Counted from the stretch's first letter, positions 1 through 9,964 are shown. The stretch is 62,570 bases of DNA from Sergeia podlipaevii (GCA_030849805.1 JASANZ010002173.1:1-62570); one strand, 5' to 3'. Numbers and translations: made by a program. Notes: generated by a model not told the origin, from the letters alone.

Positions 1-28
1 ACTGCAACACAATTGGAGCAATGCCACC

Positions 29-337
29 TCACTTCTGTCTACTTTTCCATCGAATTTCGTTCAGCGCTCTGGTTGCAGAGGCAGCGGTGAGAGCGTGGAT
101 ATTCAGCACTTCATCAGGATCCCTAAGAATAACAGTTGTCGATGAGAATATGCCAGTGGACCCGGTCGACCTGCCAACTGGGTAGGAAACAGACGAGTAG
201 CCAGCGCGACAACTACCGGCGCCACCATTGTGTGTCTGCTCGCTTCGTGACACTATCGAACCATCAGCGTGATCAACTTTCTCAAGCTTCCTTGAGTTTG
301 GCCTGCTACAGGAGGCCTCAATCACGCCAGACTCCAT
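29..337 (-). CDS. Possible small protein, 102 aa, unknown function
   Basis: A minus-strand frame opens with ATG at 335-337 and ends with TGA at 29-31. The track of open codons continues upstream to a GTG, but the ATG (protein start MESGVIEAS) is preferred because a T-rich tract followed by CTGCTTAG lies only about 25 bases upstream, a typical trans-splice acceptor. Base composition is more balanced than the AT-rich flank, as in the clear genes of this window. The protein is Ser-rich with a more regular C-terminal third (VILRDPDEVLNIHAL, then a basic end). I recognise no domain. It lies last in the transcription order of the window, downstream of the decayed RRM gene. It could be a real small protein or the tail of a decayed gene; the evidence is composition plus the splice signal only. 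Confidence 0.4.
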   Translation of the reverse strand: MESGVIEASCSRPNSRKLEKVDHADGSIVSRSEQTHNGGAGSCRAGYSSVSYPVGRSTGSTGIFSSTTVILRDPDEVLNIHALTAASATRALNEIRWKSRQK

Positions 338-360
338 TGCTGGAAGCACAGTATGTACTC

Positions 361-377
361 CTAAGCAGAAAAAAAAA
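361..377 (-). promoter_or_regulatory. Trans-splice acceptor for the 102-aa ORF
   Basis: On the minus strand a run of T (368-376) is followed by CTGCTTAG, with the AG at 361-362. The first ATG follows 23 bases downstream. The acceptor is inferred from sequence only. Confidence 0.4.
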
Positions 378-983
378 TTGAGAATACTTCAAAACTGAGA
401 AAAACGTAGAACGAGTGAGCCAACTAACAACAACAACTACAAAAGACAAGGAGAAAAAAAGGAACTATATACATATGTAACATAAAAGCATATTCAAGCG
501 GCGTAGTAGAGTGCACATATATAAAAGGCCTAAACCCATACAAGCACATCCAGTAAAAAAATAAAAGCCCCACTCGTAACTATGCAAACCAACGAAGAAA
601 ATGCAGCTACTCGACCCCAATGATCACGCAAGAAGCACATCCGCAATGAAAACAAAAAAAATTAATCCACTAAAGAAAAAAAAAATACGTAAATAAGTGG
701 TATAATGATATATGACTTAAACTCACAACCTCCGCTATACCTGGTAGTCCTTATGCATACAACAGCACCCCCACTCCATATCTACTATACTCTCAAGGTG
801 TACATGGCTCGCAATTGCACTCCATGACACACACATAAAGGGCAGCCTCTCCACATCCCACATACAGAGACAATCAATATGCTCACAGAAATGTATATTT
901 AAAAAAGAGCAATAATATATTGCATAAAATATAGTTAGCAACTAAAAGTGCTAATCGGTTTCGCACACAAGGCGCCGGTACGT

Positions 984-1018
<35 letters not shown>

Positions 1019-1030
1019 TACATACATACA
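984..1030. repeat. (CA)n microsatellite followed by (CATA)n
   Basis: About fifteen CA units run into four CATA units. Simple-sequence repeat in non-coding DNA, likely variable in length. Confidence 0.9.
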
Positions 1031-1994
1031 CACACACATACACATACATATATTCATATAAATCGTGTTAAAGCAACAAAAGTAAGTGGGGCAGCAGTCA
1101 GAAAAGAACACTAAAATCAAGCAACAATTTTAAGCAGTGAATGAGAGGAGGGGGAGGGAGCATGCGACAGCAGCTGCAAGCAACACATACAAAGAGTAGT
1201 GCTCTATCACATATTTTCCCTATACGTTAGATACTTGGAGATGGGAAGCAAAAAGCTTCTCATGAGTGCTTATGCTGTGCACGTGCCACAAAGCCATCAA
1301 TCGTCATCAACAATACGATGAACGCGTCAAGTCACAAAACGGGTGCACTCATGTAAATACAAAATACGTATAATAGAGCTCAAAGCAAAACAAACAAAAA
1401 AAACAATAAGTAAACAAATTGCAGAAAAAAAAACGGTAGTAACGTATTACTTCCTTTGATTCTTTACTCATGCGTTCCCTACACCTTTATCCCTTAATCG
1501 CCATGCATCTTGGTTTATACCGTATACAAGCACCACCCCATCGTTTCTTATATTGGAGCAGTAAACCTGATTGCGGCAGCACGATAAATGAAATAGCAAT
1601 AATAATAATAATAATAATAGCAAGTAAATAAATAAAGGAATGTCCATGATCTCATTCAGCAATGTTAAAAAAAAAAATAGAGCAATTATATACTCGTAGT
1701 AGGGAAGCAACAAAAAAATAGCAAAATAATAAATATATTTATATTTATATGGGTAATTACGTAGAGGCTCAAGGCAACAGCTTGCATTGAAATGATGAGA
1801 GTGAGATGGATGATGTTTTGAAAAGCAAACAGACAATTGAAAAAAAAAATAGCAAAGGATGTGTATGTATGAATACAACACACACACACACGTAGGTGCA
1901 CGCACCAATACGCACTCGTGATGCTCGGAAGATGATACCACGTATCTAGCTGAAGCGTTTCTATCCCTGGAGTACGTGGCAGTGGGCAGCCACG

Positions 1995-2930
1995 TCTAGT
2001 GGCCGCATGTACGCACAACTGAGAGCTCGCCCGCCACGCAGCGTGCTTGCGTGCGTCCCTCTGCGGCACGCACTCTGTAAAGGAACGTCACATACAGGGG
2101 GCTGTAGGGGTTGTGACAGTAGCGTCGCCCCTGCACCGGGTGGCAGGAGCTGCCAGCTCTGGGCTGACACATGGCGCGCATATCCGAGTCAGCGGGTAGG
2201 GCCGCGGGCATCGGCATGGACAGCGAGACACCAGCAGAGGCGATATCGTGAGGGGGGCAGCACGTAAGCAGCGGAAACGTCGCAAGGATAGCTCATGGCA
2301 GTGTCATAGCTGGCGGTGTCACCGCTCGGGCGAGCACTGCTGCGATTAGACATGGACAGCGCGTCCTCGCTCCCGCTGCCCGCACGGTGCGCGTTGTCCT
2401 CGGATAGCTTCCCCATCAGAGGCACACCTCAGCAGGACGCAAACGGGCACGTCGCGTGCACCGTCTCAAACGCAAGTTGCGCAGAACGCGGCTCCACAAA
2501 CTTCACGAAGGCAATGCGGCGCCCGCTGTCATACAAAGTGTCCTCGTACAGAGTGACAGCAGCCACAAGACCATACGCAGACAACAGCTCTGTGAGGGCA
2601 CCGCAGCTCACGTCCATCGGCACGTTGCGAAAGACAACAGTTTTGTTCATGACAGCGGGCGCTCAGCATCGCAAAAAAAAAAAAACGTCGTCGTGACGGC
2701 GACGTGCCCACTGCGGCTTCAACTTACGCGAGCCAGTAGACGCACCGTCAAAGCTCAGCCATCGCTGCGCACCGCGTCCTCGGCATGCTCAAGCCGCACA
2801 TACCCGTTGCCAAGACTCGCACCAGTGCGGGATGTTGCGCATCAACATCGATGACGCAATGGCGCCGTACTGTGAGAACACCTCACAGCAGCCCAGCGTC
2901 GTCTAGATCGTATGAGAGGAAAGTGATAAA
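1995..2930 (-). pseudogene. Decayed two-RRM RNA-binding protein gene
   Basis: Reading the minus strand, about 2920 to 2830 encodes the first half of an RRM (EVFSQYGAI, then MLMRNI). The second half continues in a different frame (TGASLGNGYVRLEHAEDAV), so one frame change lies near 2820-2833, and a TGA follows at 2755-2757. A second RRM starts at ATG 2648-2650: beta-1 VVFRNVP, helix LTELLSAYG, RNP1-like RRIAFVKF, second helix PRSAQLAFETV. It runs into an in-frame TGA at 2429-2431, immediately before what looks like its last strand (GVPLMGKL). The same frame stays open to 2189. Further frame changes toward about 1995 are possible but weaker. The region is clearly richer in GC than its flanks, as expected for former coding DNA. 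The family is a tandem-RRM mRNA-binding protein; I cannot say which. No long homopolymer explains the TGA, so true decay is more likely than a base-calling error. Confidence 0.7.
2429..2650 (-). CDS. Surviving 73-aa RRM fragment of the decayed gene
   Basis: This is the longest intact piece of the RRM pseudogene: 73 codons from ATG 2648-2650 to TGA 2429-2431. It covers strands 1-3 and both helices of one RRM but lacks the last strand, which lies beyond the stop. A T13 tract (complement of 2673-2685) and an AG (complement of 2662-2663) sit just upstream, so a separate short mRNA could be made by trans-splicing. Whether a stable product exists is unknown. RRM proteins bind single-stranded RNA and in trypanosomatids often control mRNA stability, but a fragment missing one strand may not fold. 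Confidence 0.35.
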   Translation of the reverse strand: MNKTVVFRNVPMDVSCGALTELLSAYGLVAAVTLYEDTLYDSGRRIAFVKFVEPRSAQLAFETVHATCPFASC

Positions 2931-4072
2931 AATATTAGTATTGCTGCTGGACGGCGTGTTGGAGGTAGTAGAAGGTATCACCTCAGCACACCTTTACGCT
3001 TCAAAATGATTACCTTTACGCTAATAGGGGACGTAAGTTCGCTATGTTCCCGTTTCTTTTCAACCGCTTTCACTTGGGATAATTAGTCTTAAAAATTATG
3101 ACAATTTCACAGTTCCTTTCGCTATTTTTTTATGTTGAATGATTTGCTTGTCTGATAAAAGTTTCTAGAGATATGTATCTATCTGGGGGGGGGGGATTGT
3201 TGGAATTCTAAAAATGCAAACAAAAGAAAGAAACAGAGATGTTAAAGTGAAGAAGAAGAAAAAGAAAAAAAATAGGAATTCATCGCAATTTAAAAAAAAA
3301 AAAAAATGTGTGTCATGTGAATACAACAGAAGATAGTGCATAAAAGAATATGTGAAAAAAAAAAAGACGTGATTCAGAATGACAGCCTCGTTGCGGTCAT
3401 GTGTTTCTGATGCTCAGCTTGCCTCAACTCTCCTTCATATCCCCAAGGGTGCTTAGCTTCAGTGTTGTTGATGATGCTGTGTTTTGTTCTTCTTTATTAT
3501 TTGACCCATGTGTCTGTGTGTGCCCACATACAAAAGAGGTAAGATTAGCACAACGGGTGTAACCTCTTCTGAAGGATTGTGAACAGCCGTAGTGGCTCTC
3601 TCCTCCTCAGCTGCTACTGCTGGTGACAAGTGTGTAATAAAATGTACTGTTTTCCCCATCTTCTTCTTTTTTTTTTATTAATCACGTACGCTTTGTATTC
3701 AATAAAGGTCTGTACTTCATCTCTGGAAGATTAGTGTATTTTCTTTTCTCTTTCTCTCTTCATAATTATTAAGAAATGCATGTCATCTTTTTTTTCTCTC
3801 CTTCCTTTTTTTTTTGATCTTCCGGCTTTTTCTTTCTTTATTTGCTCGCACATTGAAGTAATCACCAAGAGCCGGCAAGAAACCAGGTACATACATAATA
3901 TGTGAGAAATAACGAAAAGAAGAAAGAATAGAATAGAAAAACAAAATATCAGAGCAGGAAACAGCAAATGGTAATAATAGTAGAAATATGGATAGTATGC
4001 GCGGGTAGAAGAAACTATTACAAGTCACAAATTGAAATAAAAAAGATACAGGGAATTGCACTGCTTGACATA
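2931..4072. other. AT-rich spacer, no convincing gene
   Basis: Contains a G10 run near 3185, several A and T tracts and a TTCTTT-rich stretch at 3660-3830. A 66-codon minus-strand frame at 3459-3659 lacks an upstream polypyrimidine tract and is not called. Confidence 0.6.
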
Positions 4073-5089
4073 TTAGATATACTCCAGTGAGTAACCAAAG
4101 ACGATCTTCATTGCGTCAAAGAAGTTGGCGCGCCAGCCCTCCTGCACGTTCTTGAGCTGACCGGAAGGAATGCCGCTCTGGGCAAACTCAACAAGCGTCA
4201 CTCCGGGCTCCTCCTTGGTCAGCTGAAGAACCACCGAGCTGTGAACACCAACGGGCCAGCTGTTAAGGCGCCACTGCTCCTTGATCAGCGTCGGTGCCTG
4301 CACCTCCACGTAGTACCCACTGATAACACCCCCCAGAAACTCAAACTGGCCGCCCGTGCGAGCATCAATCTTGGCTGGGCTGCGCGTGTACATGTGCGCG
4401 CGGCGCTCATCAGTGAAGGTAGCAAAGACCTCCTCAAGTGGTGCTCCCCAACGCATCTTCCAGCTGAAAGACGTCCCCTCACCAGTTGTCTCCGCCGCCT
4501 TCCTTTCTTCTGTCTTCTTGGCAGTGGCTGGAGACGAGGAGCTGGTGTTGGAGGTAGCAGGGGGTGGAGGCATTGCGGTGCCACTCTTGACCGACATACC
4601 AATGTGGTACTCGTTAAAGAGAGCTTCAAAGTACTTCTCGATCTCCTTGCGCACAGCAACGCGGCCCCTGCTGCGGACGAAATCCTCCGCCTTGTTACTG
4701 CCGTCCTGGCAGGTCACCACAATCTCATAGTCCTCCTTGAACCCATCGTGGTCCACCTCCGGGATCTCCATCTTGCCCTTCACCTCCGCATCAGCACCAG
4801 CGATCTTGCCAGCCCACTTGAGTGACATTTTTAGTTCAAAGTAGCACATCATCTTCCCCTTGCGCTGTGCCACCGTGACGTCACCCGAAATCTCCGACAC
4901 CTCATCAATCTTTACGTACTCTACATCGCCCTCGTTTTCGACAATAGTGAAATCAGTAAAGATAGACTTCATCTGCTCGTGGGTGTGCTTGGAAAGGTCA
5001 CGCTCCTGCCAATGCCAAGAATTTACATTCGCGCCATCCTGACGCTCAGAAACGATCCAACGGGGATCACCTTCGCCGACCTTCGCCAT
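4073..5089 (-). CDS. AHA1: Activator of Hsp90 ATPase, AHA1
   Basis: The 338-residue product is an Hsp90 co-chaperone. AHA1 binds the middle and N-terminal domains of Hsp90 in the cytosol and stimulates its ATPase, helping client maturation. The N-terminal half (about 1-165) has the Aha1_N fold and begins with the typical Trp-rich segment (GDPRWIVSERQDG, NSWHWQERDLS). After a Ser/Thr/Pro/Ala linker (about 170-195) the C-terminal half (about 200-338) is an AHSA1/START-like domain (SFSWKMRWGAPLEEVFATFTD at its start; FEFLGGVISGYYVE later). Length matches the family. The frame is open to 5212, but the ATG at 5087-5089 is chosen because the upstream part encodes a low-complexity Ile/Phe-rich peptide and crosses the presumed splice acceptor at 5131. 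TAA stop at 4073. Confidence 0.95.
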   Translation of the reverse strand: MAKVGEGDPRWIVSERQDGANVNSWHWQERDLSKHTHEQMKSIFTDFTIVENEGDVEYVKIDEVSEISGDVTVAQRKGKMMCYFELKMSLKWAGKIAGADAEVKGKMEIPEVDHDGFKEDYEIVVTCQDGSNKAEDFVRSRGRVAVRKEIEKYFEALFNEYHIGMSVKSGTAMPPPPATSNTSSSSPATAKKTEERKAAETTGEGTSFSWKMRWGAPLEEVFATFTDERRAHMYTRSPAKIDARTGGQFEFLGGVISGYYVEVQAPTLIKEQWRLNSWPVGVHSSVVLQLTKEEPGVTLVEFAQSGIPSGQLKNVQEGWRANFFDAMKIVFGYSLEYI

Positions 5090-5130
5090 CAAAGCGCTTA
5101 TTTGAAGAAGACGGTGTAAGAGAGAAGAAG

Positions 5131-5142
5131 CTGAAAAAAAAC
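5131..5142 (-). promoter_or_regulatory. Trans-splice acceptor of AHA1
   Basis: On the minus strand a T8 run is followed by CAG (AG complement at 5131-5132), 42 bases before the chosen ATG. A further pyrimidine-rich stretch follows inside the presumed 5' UTR. Confidence 0.5.
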
Positions 5143-5393
5143 TATTTTTAAAAATAATAATAATAATGTTTAAGAATAATGCAAAGAGATGACTATAACA
5201 CCTCCTAAGCAACTAAAATGTTCGCACGGTGTGTTGGTTTGTGTATCTCTTTTTCTTGAGGTTGGACCAAAATCGTAAGTCGCTAATAAAAATGGAGTAT
5301 CATTGTTGTTGTTGTTGTTGATGATAAAGCAAACAGAGAAGTAAAGGTGTGTGAAAGTGATATAAATTTTAAAGAGGAATTTTTATTTTTTTT

Positions 5394-5681
5394 TTATTTT
5401 TTTAGGAAGTATTGTCCTTGTGCATAACAACACAAGTTGACGGATGAAGACACAAAAAGATGAAGAAACAAACATCCACAGAATAAGGGGATGCTTAAGC
5501 AGCTACACTCCATCTCTGTACGTCCTCGTGTACATATATACTTCTCTCTCCTTTGTTTATTTATTTTTCTCTGCTGTAGTAGTAGTTGCACATCTGCTGC
5601 ATCAAGAACATTAATACACCCAAATTGCCTGTAAAGCCGCCATGCACGCACCAGCGATCTGCCAAACCGCTTCATATGCAT
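5394..5681 (-). CDS. Candidate small protein, 95 aa, unknown function
   Basis: Between AHA1 and the RRM gene lies a minus-strand frame of 95 codons starting at ATG 5679-5681 (MHMKRFGRSLVRAWRLYRQF), with a second ATG two codons later. It is preceded by one of the best polypyrimidine tracts in the window (complement of 5694-5720) and an AG at 5692-5693, leaving a 10-base 5' UTR. The first half is basic and helix-prone (NVLDAADVQLLLQQRK); the second half is Cys-rich and hydrophobic (CSCLSIPLFCGCLFLHLF) and may be a membrane segment. I recognise no family. The basic amphipathic start would suit a mitochondrial presequence. The region could instead be part of a long 3' UTR. Confidence 0.4.
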   Translation of the reverse strand: MHMKRFGRSLVRAWRLYRQFGCINVLDAADVQLLLQQRKINKQRREKYICTRGRTEMECSCLSIPLFCGCLFLHLFVSSSVNLCCYAQGQYFLKK

Positions 5682-5691
5682 TTTTTTAAGA

Positions 5692-5720
5692 CTGAGGAAA
5701 ATAAAGAGAGAAAAAAAAAG
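5692..5720 (-). promoter_or_regulatory. Strong trans-splice acceptor before the 95-aa ORF
   Basis: The minus strand reads a pyrimidine tract of about 25 bases ending in CTCAG, with AG at the complement of 5692-5693 and an ATG only 10 bases downstream. Confidence 0.5.
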
Positions 5721-6569
5721 TAGCCAAACCACACAAACAAAAACCTAAAAAATAATAATAGTAATAACTTTAGTGAGTACAAACCGTGCGTGCAAGCTAG
5801 CATGTGAAAGAACACAACAAATAGAGACCAAGAGAGAATATAAGAGAAGAAGATGAAACAGACCAACAACAGAAAAATTGAGAACAGAGATGCCTATTCC
5901 GCCCAAGCATGTGTATGTGTATACGTTCCCATTCTCTATTGTGCCTCTTTTTCCTCAATATAGACTTGCAGCGGCTCACTCTCTCTCTCTCTATCTATCT
6001 GTTTTGCTGTATGTATGTATGTCCGTACATATCTGTGTGTTCTCTGCCACATACACACTAGCCGGTGCGTGTATATATTGCCAAATATAGAACACACCTC
6101 AGGTGCGAGGGCTACTAGTATCTTGTCATACGCGTGGCCCGCTTCGTAAAGCATCTTTCCTTCTCCCCCTCGCCTCTCTCAATTATAACATCCCTCATCC
6201 AACATAACCAAACTCCATATATATAGTCATGATCGTGCTGCCGCCTAGAAGCGAGCAGTCCCCTCATGGTGTGTGATCACAGCACTATAAGCCGGCATCC
6301 ATTGCAATCATGCCACCTTCATTTAAAATGAAAAAAAAAAAAAAAAAAATAATCGTTACACACTCACTCACTCACACGTGCACGCACAGAGACAAAAAAA
6401 AAAAAGGCAAACCAAAAGTTTTGTCAATTTCAGCATATCAAATGCAAGACGAATAAGAGAAAAAGAGAAGAAATGAGGTAATAGTAATAGTAGTAGTAGT
6501 AGTAGTAACGGCGCGCGTGAAAGAAAAAAAAAAGATAACTACCGTCACCACCATTTATGCCTTCTTCCT
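5721..6569. other. Spacer with microsatellites
   Basis: No supportable gene. It carries CT, CTAT and ATGT repeats (5978-6025), an A18 run near 6331-6348, a CACT/CACA stretch (6360-6385) and a TAG repeat (6486-6505). The region 5090-5393 on the other side of the 95-aa ORF is likewise AT-rich and holds a TTG repeat at 5306-5321. Confidence 0.6.
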
Positions 6570-7222
6570 TTACTTCTCCCCCGCTGCCTTCTCAGAGCTC
6601 ACAACCTCCTTCTTCGACTTCTTAGACTTGTGCTTGCCCTCATCATCGTCCGAGGCGGAGCTGTCATCACTGTTCGAAATAGCGTCGCCTTTGCCACGGT
6701 TTTCTTCCTTGGCACTGCGCTCCTGCAGCTTCTTCTCGTACTTCTCCGCCTCCTTGCGTACTACATCCAAGTACTGCTTCCTCTGCACCTCACGCAGCTT
6801 CAGGGTCTCCTCAGAAGGCGGTGGGTTAGCGGGACCGCGATGGTGGGGCTGCGCGCGGTTGCCCTGCATTGCGTGGGGGTATGATGGTTGCTGCTGCTGG
6901 TGCATCATAGGTGGGTACATGCCGCCTCGACCCATCGACGGAGCACCCCACATCGGCGGCTGCATCATCGGAGCATAGCCCAAGTTCATCTGTGGCGGCA
7001 TCTGCATTGCGGGCATCGACACCTGTGGCGGAGGAGCGGCTGGAGCTGCGGCAGGCGCGCTACCTGCAGTCAGTGCGGCCATCACAAGGTGCTGCTGCTC
7101 AGGCGTCAGCTGCGACGGGTCCAGCACGCCCTGTTGGAGAAGCTGAAGCACCACATTCGTCTGCTGAGACACTCCACCTGCAGGCGCGTTGCTCATGCCA
7201 TTGTTGGCGTTACTGTTATTGC

Positions 7223-7263
<41 letters not shown>

Positions 7264-7574
7264 CGCTGATTATCCCGGCCTCCAACGTTCTCCCTGTTGG
7301 GATCAGGACGATTCACGTTACCCTTGCTAACGTTCACCTTCAGCTTGCGACCAACAAGCGTAAAGCCGTTATACTTCATGGCGCGAGTGCGATCATCCTC
7401 AGTGGCAAAATCAATGAAACCGTAGCGGTATGGGTCCTCATCCCTCCCGTTAAGAGAGCAATCGATGATGGTACCGCATTGGCAAAACACCTGCTTGAGC
7501 ATGTCAAGAGAAACAGAGCGATCAATATTACCGACGTAGCATCCAAAGCGAGGCTGCGCTGGATTAGCGGCCAT
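6570..7574 (-). CDS. RRM RNA-binding protein with poly-Asn tract (RBP29-like)
   Basis: The 334-residue product has one N-terminal RRM (about 10-85): RNP2 is CYVGNI (12-17) and RNP1 is RYGFIDFA (50-57), with the aromatic residues needed for RNA stacking. A run of 13 Asn (105-117) follows, encoded by a GTT repeat on the plus strand. Next come a Gln/Leu-rich helix (LTPEQQHLVMAAL), a Pro/Met/Gln-rich region (175-250), a charged helix (256-290) and an acidic Ser/Asp then Lys-rich tail. Such proteins usually control mRNA fate in the trypanosomatid cytoplasm. From memory, T. brucei has an RRM gene (RBP29) close to AHA1; the match to that gene is inferred from gene order and not verified. ATG at 7572-7574 lies 24 bases after the presumed acceptor; the stop is at 6570. 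Confidence 0.85.
7218..7263. repeat. (GTT)n trinucleotide repeat coding poly-Asn
   Basis: A GTT repeat on the plus strand reads as AAC codons in the RRM gene on the minus strand. Its length may vary between alleles without changing the frame. Confidence 0.9.
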
Positions 7575-8979
7575 GGTTCACACAGATATATAAAAAGCTT
7601 TTAGATGACAAAAAGAGAAACAGAAAAAGTGGGAAAAGTGAACGCTTAGTGGCAGCACCTGAATCAGTAAAGGAGTCTGTATGTTTATCTGAAGCCTAGG
7701 AAGTGCTTTACTATTAGACTAGTAGTAGTAGTGGTATTAGCTGTTTCTTTTTTTTTTTTTTGACTGCTAAGGAAAAAAAGGGGGAAAAAAAAGAAGAGGA
7801 GGGTGGAACAAAACAGCAGCTTAACGCTTCAAAACTTGAAGATAACGCAGAGTAAGAAGAAGATGAAGAACAAGTAGAAAATAGTATATCCTGCTTGAAT
7901 TGATATGTGTGTATGTGTGTGTGGACACGTTTAAAAAGAAAAAGCCTGTAATCCGATATTTCTAACTACACCTTCCTTTTAGCCCCAAAAAGCTGAGTTC
8001 TCTAACAAAAATAATAGTGAAGACAGAAGAACAAGAAAAAAAAAAGTAGCAGTAGGCCTTAAGAATAGCCCGCTACTTGAAGTCGGATACAATCTATGTT
8101 TAAAACAAAAACAAAAGTCTCCCTTTGAAGTAATGTTGTTGTCTATATTTGCGTATTCCCTATATAGAACATAGGCAAAAATGCAAGTATTTTTTAAAAA
8201 AAGCAGGAAAAACGAAAAAAAAAAGAGAGAAGGAAAGGATAAGAAGAAAGTAAGGTATTTGCAGAAAGAGAGAGATCTGTTCTAAAGGCACATCGTGAGA
8301 TGTGAGGGTAACACAGCAAAGGCTATGTATTGAAACCATATATCACTTGACATTTCGTCACTCACGTATCATAACTGTTCAACATAAAGACTGCGAGTTC
8401 GTGTTATTCATTATGTATCAGTCGGTGATTTAAAGCACGAGTTTACACGCTCGTTTTCTGTCTCTCTCTCTCTCTCCCCGCTATTGCGTGTTTATTTACT
8501 TTATTTTGTTCCTTTATCCTCCTCTGTCTGTGTGTATGTAATGTATGCTTTTTTTTTTCCTGGGTAGCCCCAGCAAGCAGGAAGGAAAGAAAAGTCAAGA
8601 AAACAAGACAGAGCTCCCGCACACTTGCCCGATTAGATTTAACTGCGATAACAATAAACAAAAAAAAAATATGAAAAAAGTACTAGAGATTATTCTCTCT
8701 CTTTCTTTCTTTATTTTTTTTTCATTATTGCTCTCTCATTTTTTTTTTTAGACGCACTTAATAGGTGTCAAACAACAAAAACAACAACAGCCAAAAAAAG
8801 AAAGACCACCCTCACAACATGAACAAATAGCGCTTATTTTAACATCTTCATCACATGAAAGCAACACGCAAGAACTCATGCATTCCAAAGAACAACAACA
8901 CAAAAAAAAAAAAGAAGAAGAAGAGATAGAAAACCTCTTCCCTTCTCCTTCTCAGCTTAACAGGTGGCGCGCTCCACAG
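7575..8979. other. AT-rich spacer, no convincing gene
   Basis: After the acceptor of the RRM gene the stretch carries many A/T homopolymers, a TC repeat (8458-8477) and Lys- or Phe-rich short frames of no coding quality. It should contain the 3' UTR of the L7-like gene. Confidence 0.6.
7598..7642 (-). promoter_or_regulatory. Trans-splice acceptor of the RRM gene
   Basis: A pyrimidine-rich minus-strand tract (complement of about 7608-7640) is followed by AAAAG, AG at the complement of 7598-7599, 24 bases before the ATG. Confidence 0.5.
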
Positions 8980-9870
8980 CTAAGCCTTTTCCTTGCGTGA
9001 CTTCTTGGCGGAAGGCTCGCTGGCCTTGCCCTCGCGGCGTGCACGCTTCGCTGTGTGCTGCAGCTGTTGAGAAAGATAGGCGGCGAAGGAGTCCTTGTTG
9101 ACAATCTCCAGCTTCTGGTGAACAGAGCGGTGGCGCTCGAGGAAGAGCTGGTGAGGTGGATGAAAATCGAAGGGAGCGATGTGTCGAAGAACCGTCTCCA
9201 CATGTTCTGACCTATTAACAATAGTATCCACCAGATCCTCTATACAGAGAATGTTGTACTGGCCGAGGGCCTGCTCGAGCAGCAGGTTACCGCTAATAAA
9301 GCGCTTGCTCTGTGTCTCTTCGTTATACATGGAACCGCGCGTGCGCAGTAGCTGGTCGAGCTGCTCCTTGTCTGGGTGGCCCATAATGCAGAAAGGTGCG
9401 AGTTGCTTCACTAACTTATGGGTGCGTGGTGTAGAGCAGATGAGTCGGGCAGAGTAGAGCTTGCCGAGGCCGAGCTGGCGGAAGGCGGCAGCCACCTCTG
9501 GGGGGATCTGCGATCCCTTTGCCCTCACCACAAGCGTGATCTGACTCTCCTTGAGGTACGTACGGAAGTTATCCTTGTTGGAGCGCCGCTGGCGACCATC
9601 ACACTTCTCACCAATCTTTCGAAACTTCTTACCCTGGTGCTCCTTGCGTTGTGCGTGCTTGAGAATCGTTTGCGCGGAGATAAATTTCTTGGTCGAGAGC
9701 TTGCGTTTGCGCTTGCTGTCGAGTTTCGTCTTGTGGCGCTCGCGGCGCTCCTTCAGTTTGTCCTTGCGAAGAACGCGATCAGCGCGAAGCTGTTCGACTG
9801 ACTTGCGTTGCAGAAGGATAGTCTCCTTCACACGCTCGCCCGGAAGCCACTTCGGAGGAGCCTTTCCCAT
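8980..9870 (-). CDS. Ribosomal protein L7-like (uL30 family) ribosome biogenesis factor
   Basis: The 296-residue protein has a very basic N-terminal 100 residues, rich in Lys/Arg (KLKERRERHKTKLDSKRKRK), as expected for a nucleolar protein. A uL30/L7 domain follows (about 105-255) with the recognisable segments ITLVVRAKGSQIPPEV, AFRQLGLGKLYSARL, GHPDKEQLDQLLRTRG, RFISGNLLLEQALGQYNIL and CIEDLVDTI. Its end differs from true L7: the conserved C-terminal block of ribosomal L7 is replaced by a Lys/Ser/Glu tail. The family members most like this are Rlp7-type factors that act in 60S subunit assembly, so a nucleolar biogenesis role is inferred instead of a structural role. The frame extends to 9903, but ATG 9868-9870 (MGKAPPKWLPGERV) fits the family start. 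Confidence 0.88.
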   Translation of the reverse strand: MGKAPPKWLPGERVKETILLQRKSVEQLRADRVLRKDKLKERRERHKTKLDSKRKRKLSTKKFISAQTILKHAQRKEHQGKKFRKIGEKCDGRQRRSNKDNFRTYLKESQITLVVRAKGSQIPPEVAAAFRQLGLGKLYSARLICSTPRTHKLVKQLAPFCIMGHPDKEQLDQLLRTRGSMYNEETQSKRFISGNLLLEQALGQYNILCIEDLVDTIVNRSEHVETVLRHIAPFDFHPPHQLFLERHRSVHQKLEIVNKDSFAAYLSQQLQHTAKRARREGKASEPSAKKSRKEKA

Positions 9871-9947
9871 CTTTTCTTCTTTCTTCCTTGAGAAGTAAAG
9901 CAATCAGATAGGCCTCTTTCACTAGTTTGCTTGTGCAAAATTCTTTC

Positions 9948-9964
9948 CTTATAAAAAAAAAAAT
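9948..9964 (-). promoter_or_regulatory. Trans-splice acceptor of the L7-like gene
   Basis: A T12 tract on the minus strand (complement of 9953-9964) followed by ATAAG puts the AG at 9948-9949, about 78 bases before the start codon. Confidence 0.45.

Larger units (their letters stand above)
338..1994. other. AT-rich spacer with microsatellites
   Basis: No supportable gene. It holds a CA run (984-1013) passing into CATA repeats, an ATA repeat (about 1598-1618) and many A tracts. Short frames here translate into Phe/Ile/Cys-rich peptides typical of non-coding AT-rich DNA. Confidence 0.7.

Noticed and set aside
984..1030. CA/CATA repeat as a subtelomeric or telomeric sequence
   Set aside because: Kinetoplastid telomeres are TTAGGG repeats; this is an ordinary microsatellite.
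2429..2431. TGA in the RRM read as selenocysteine or Trp
   Set aside because: Other genes here end with TGA and use TGG for Trp, and an RRM needs no selenocysteine. A second TGA and a frame change in the same region point to decay.
3459..3659. 66-codon minus-strand frame (MGKTVHFITHLSP)
   Set aside because: No polypyrimidine tract upstream (the minus strand is purine-rich there), and no recognisable domain.
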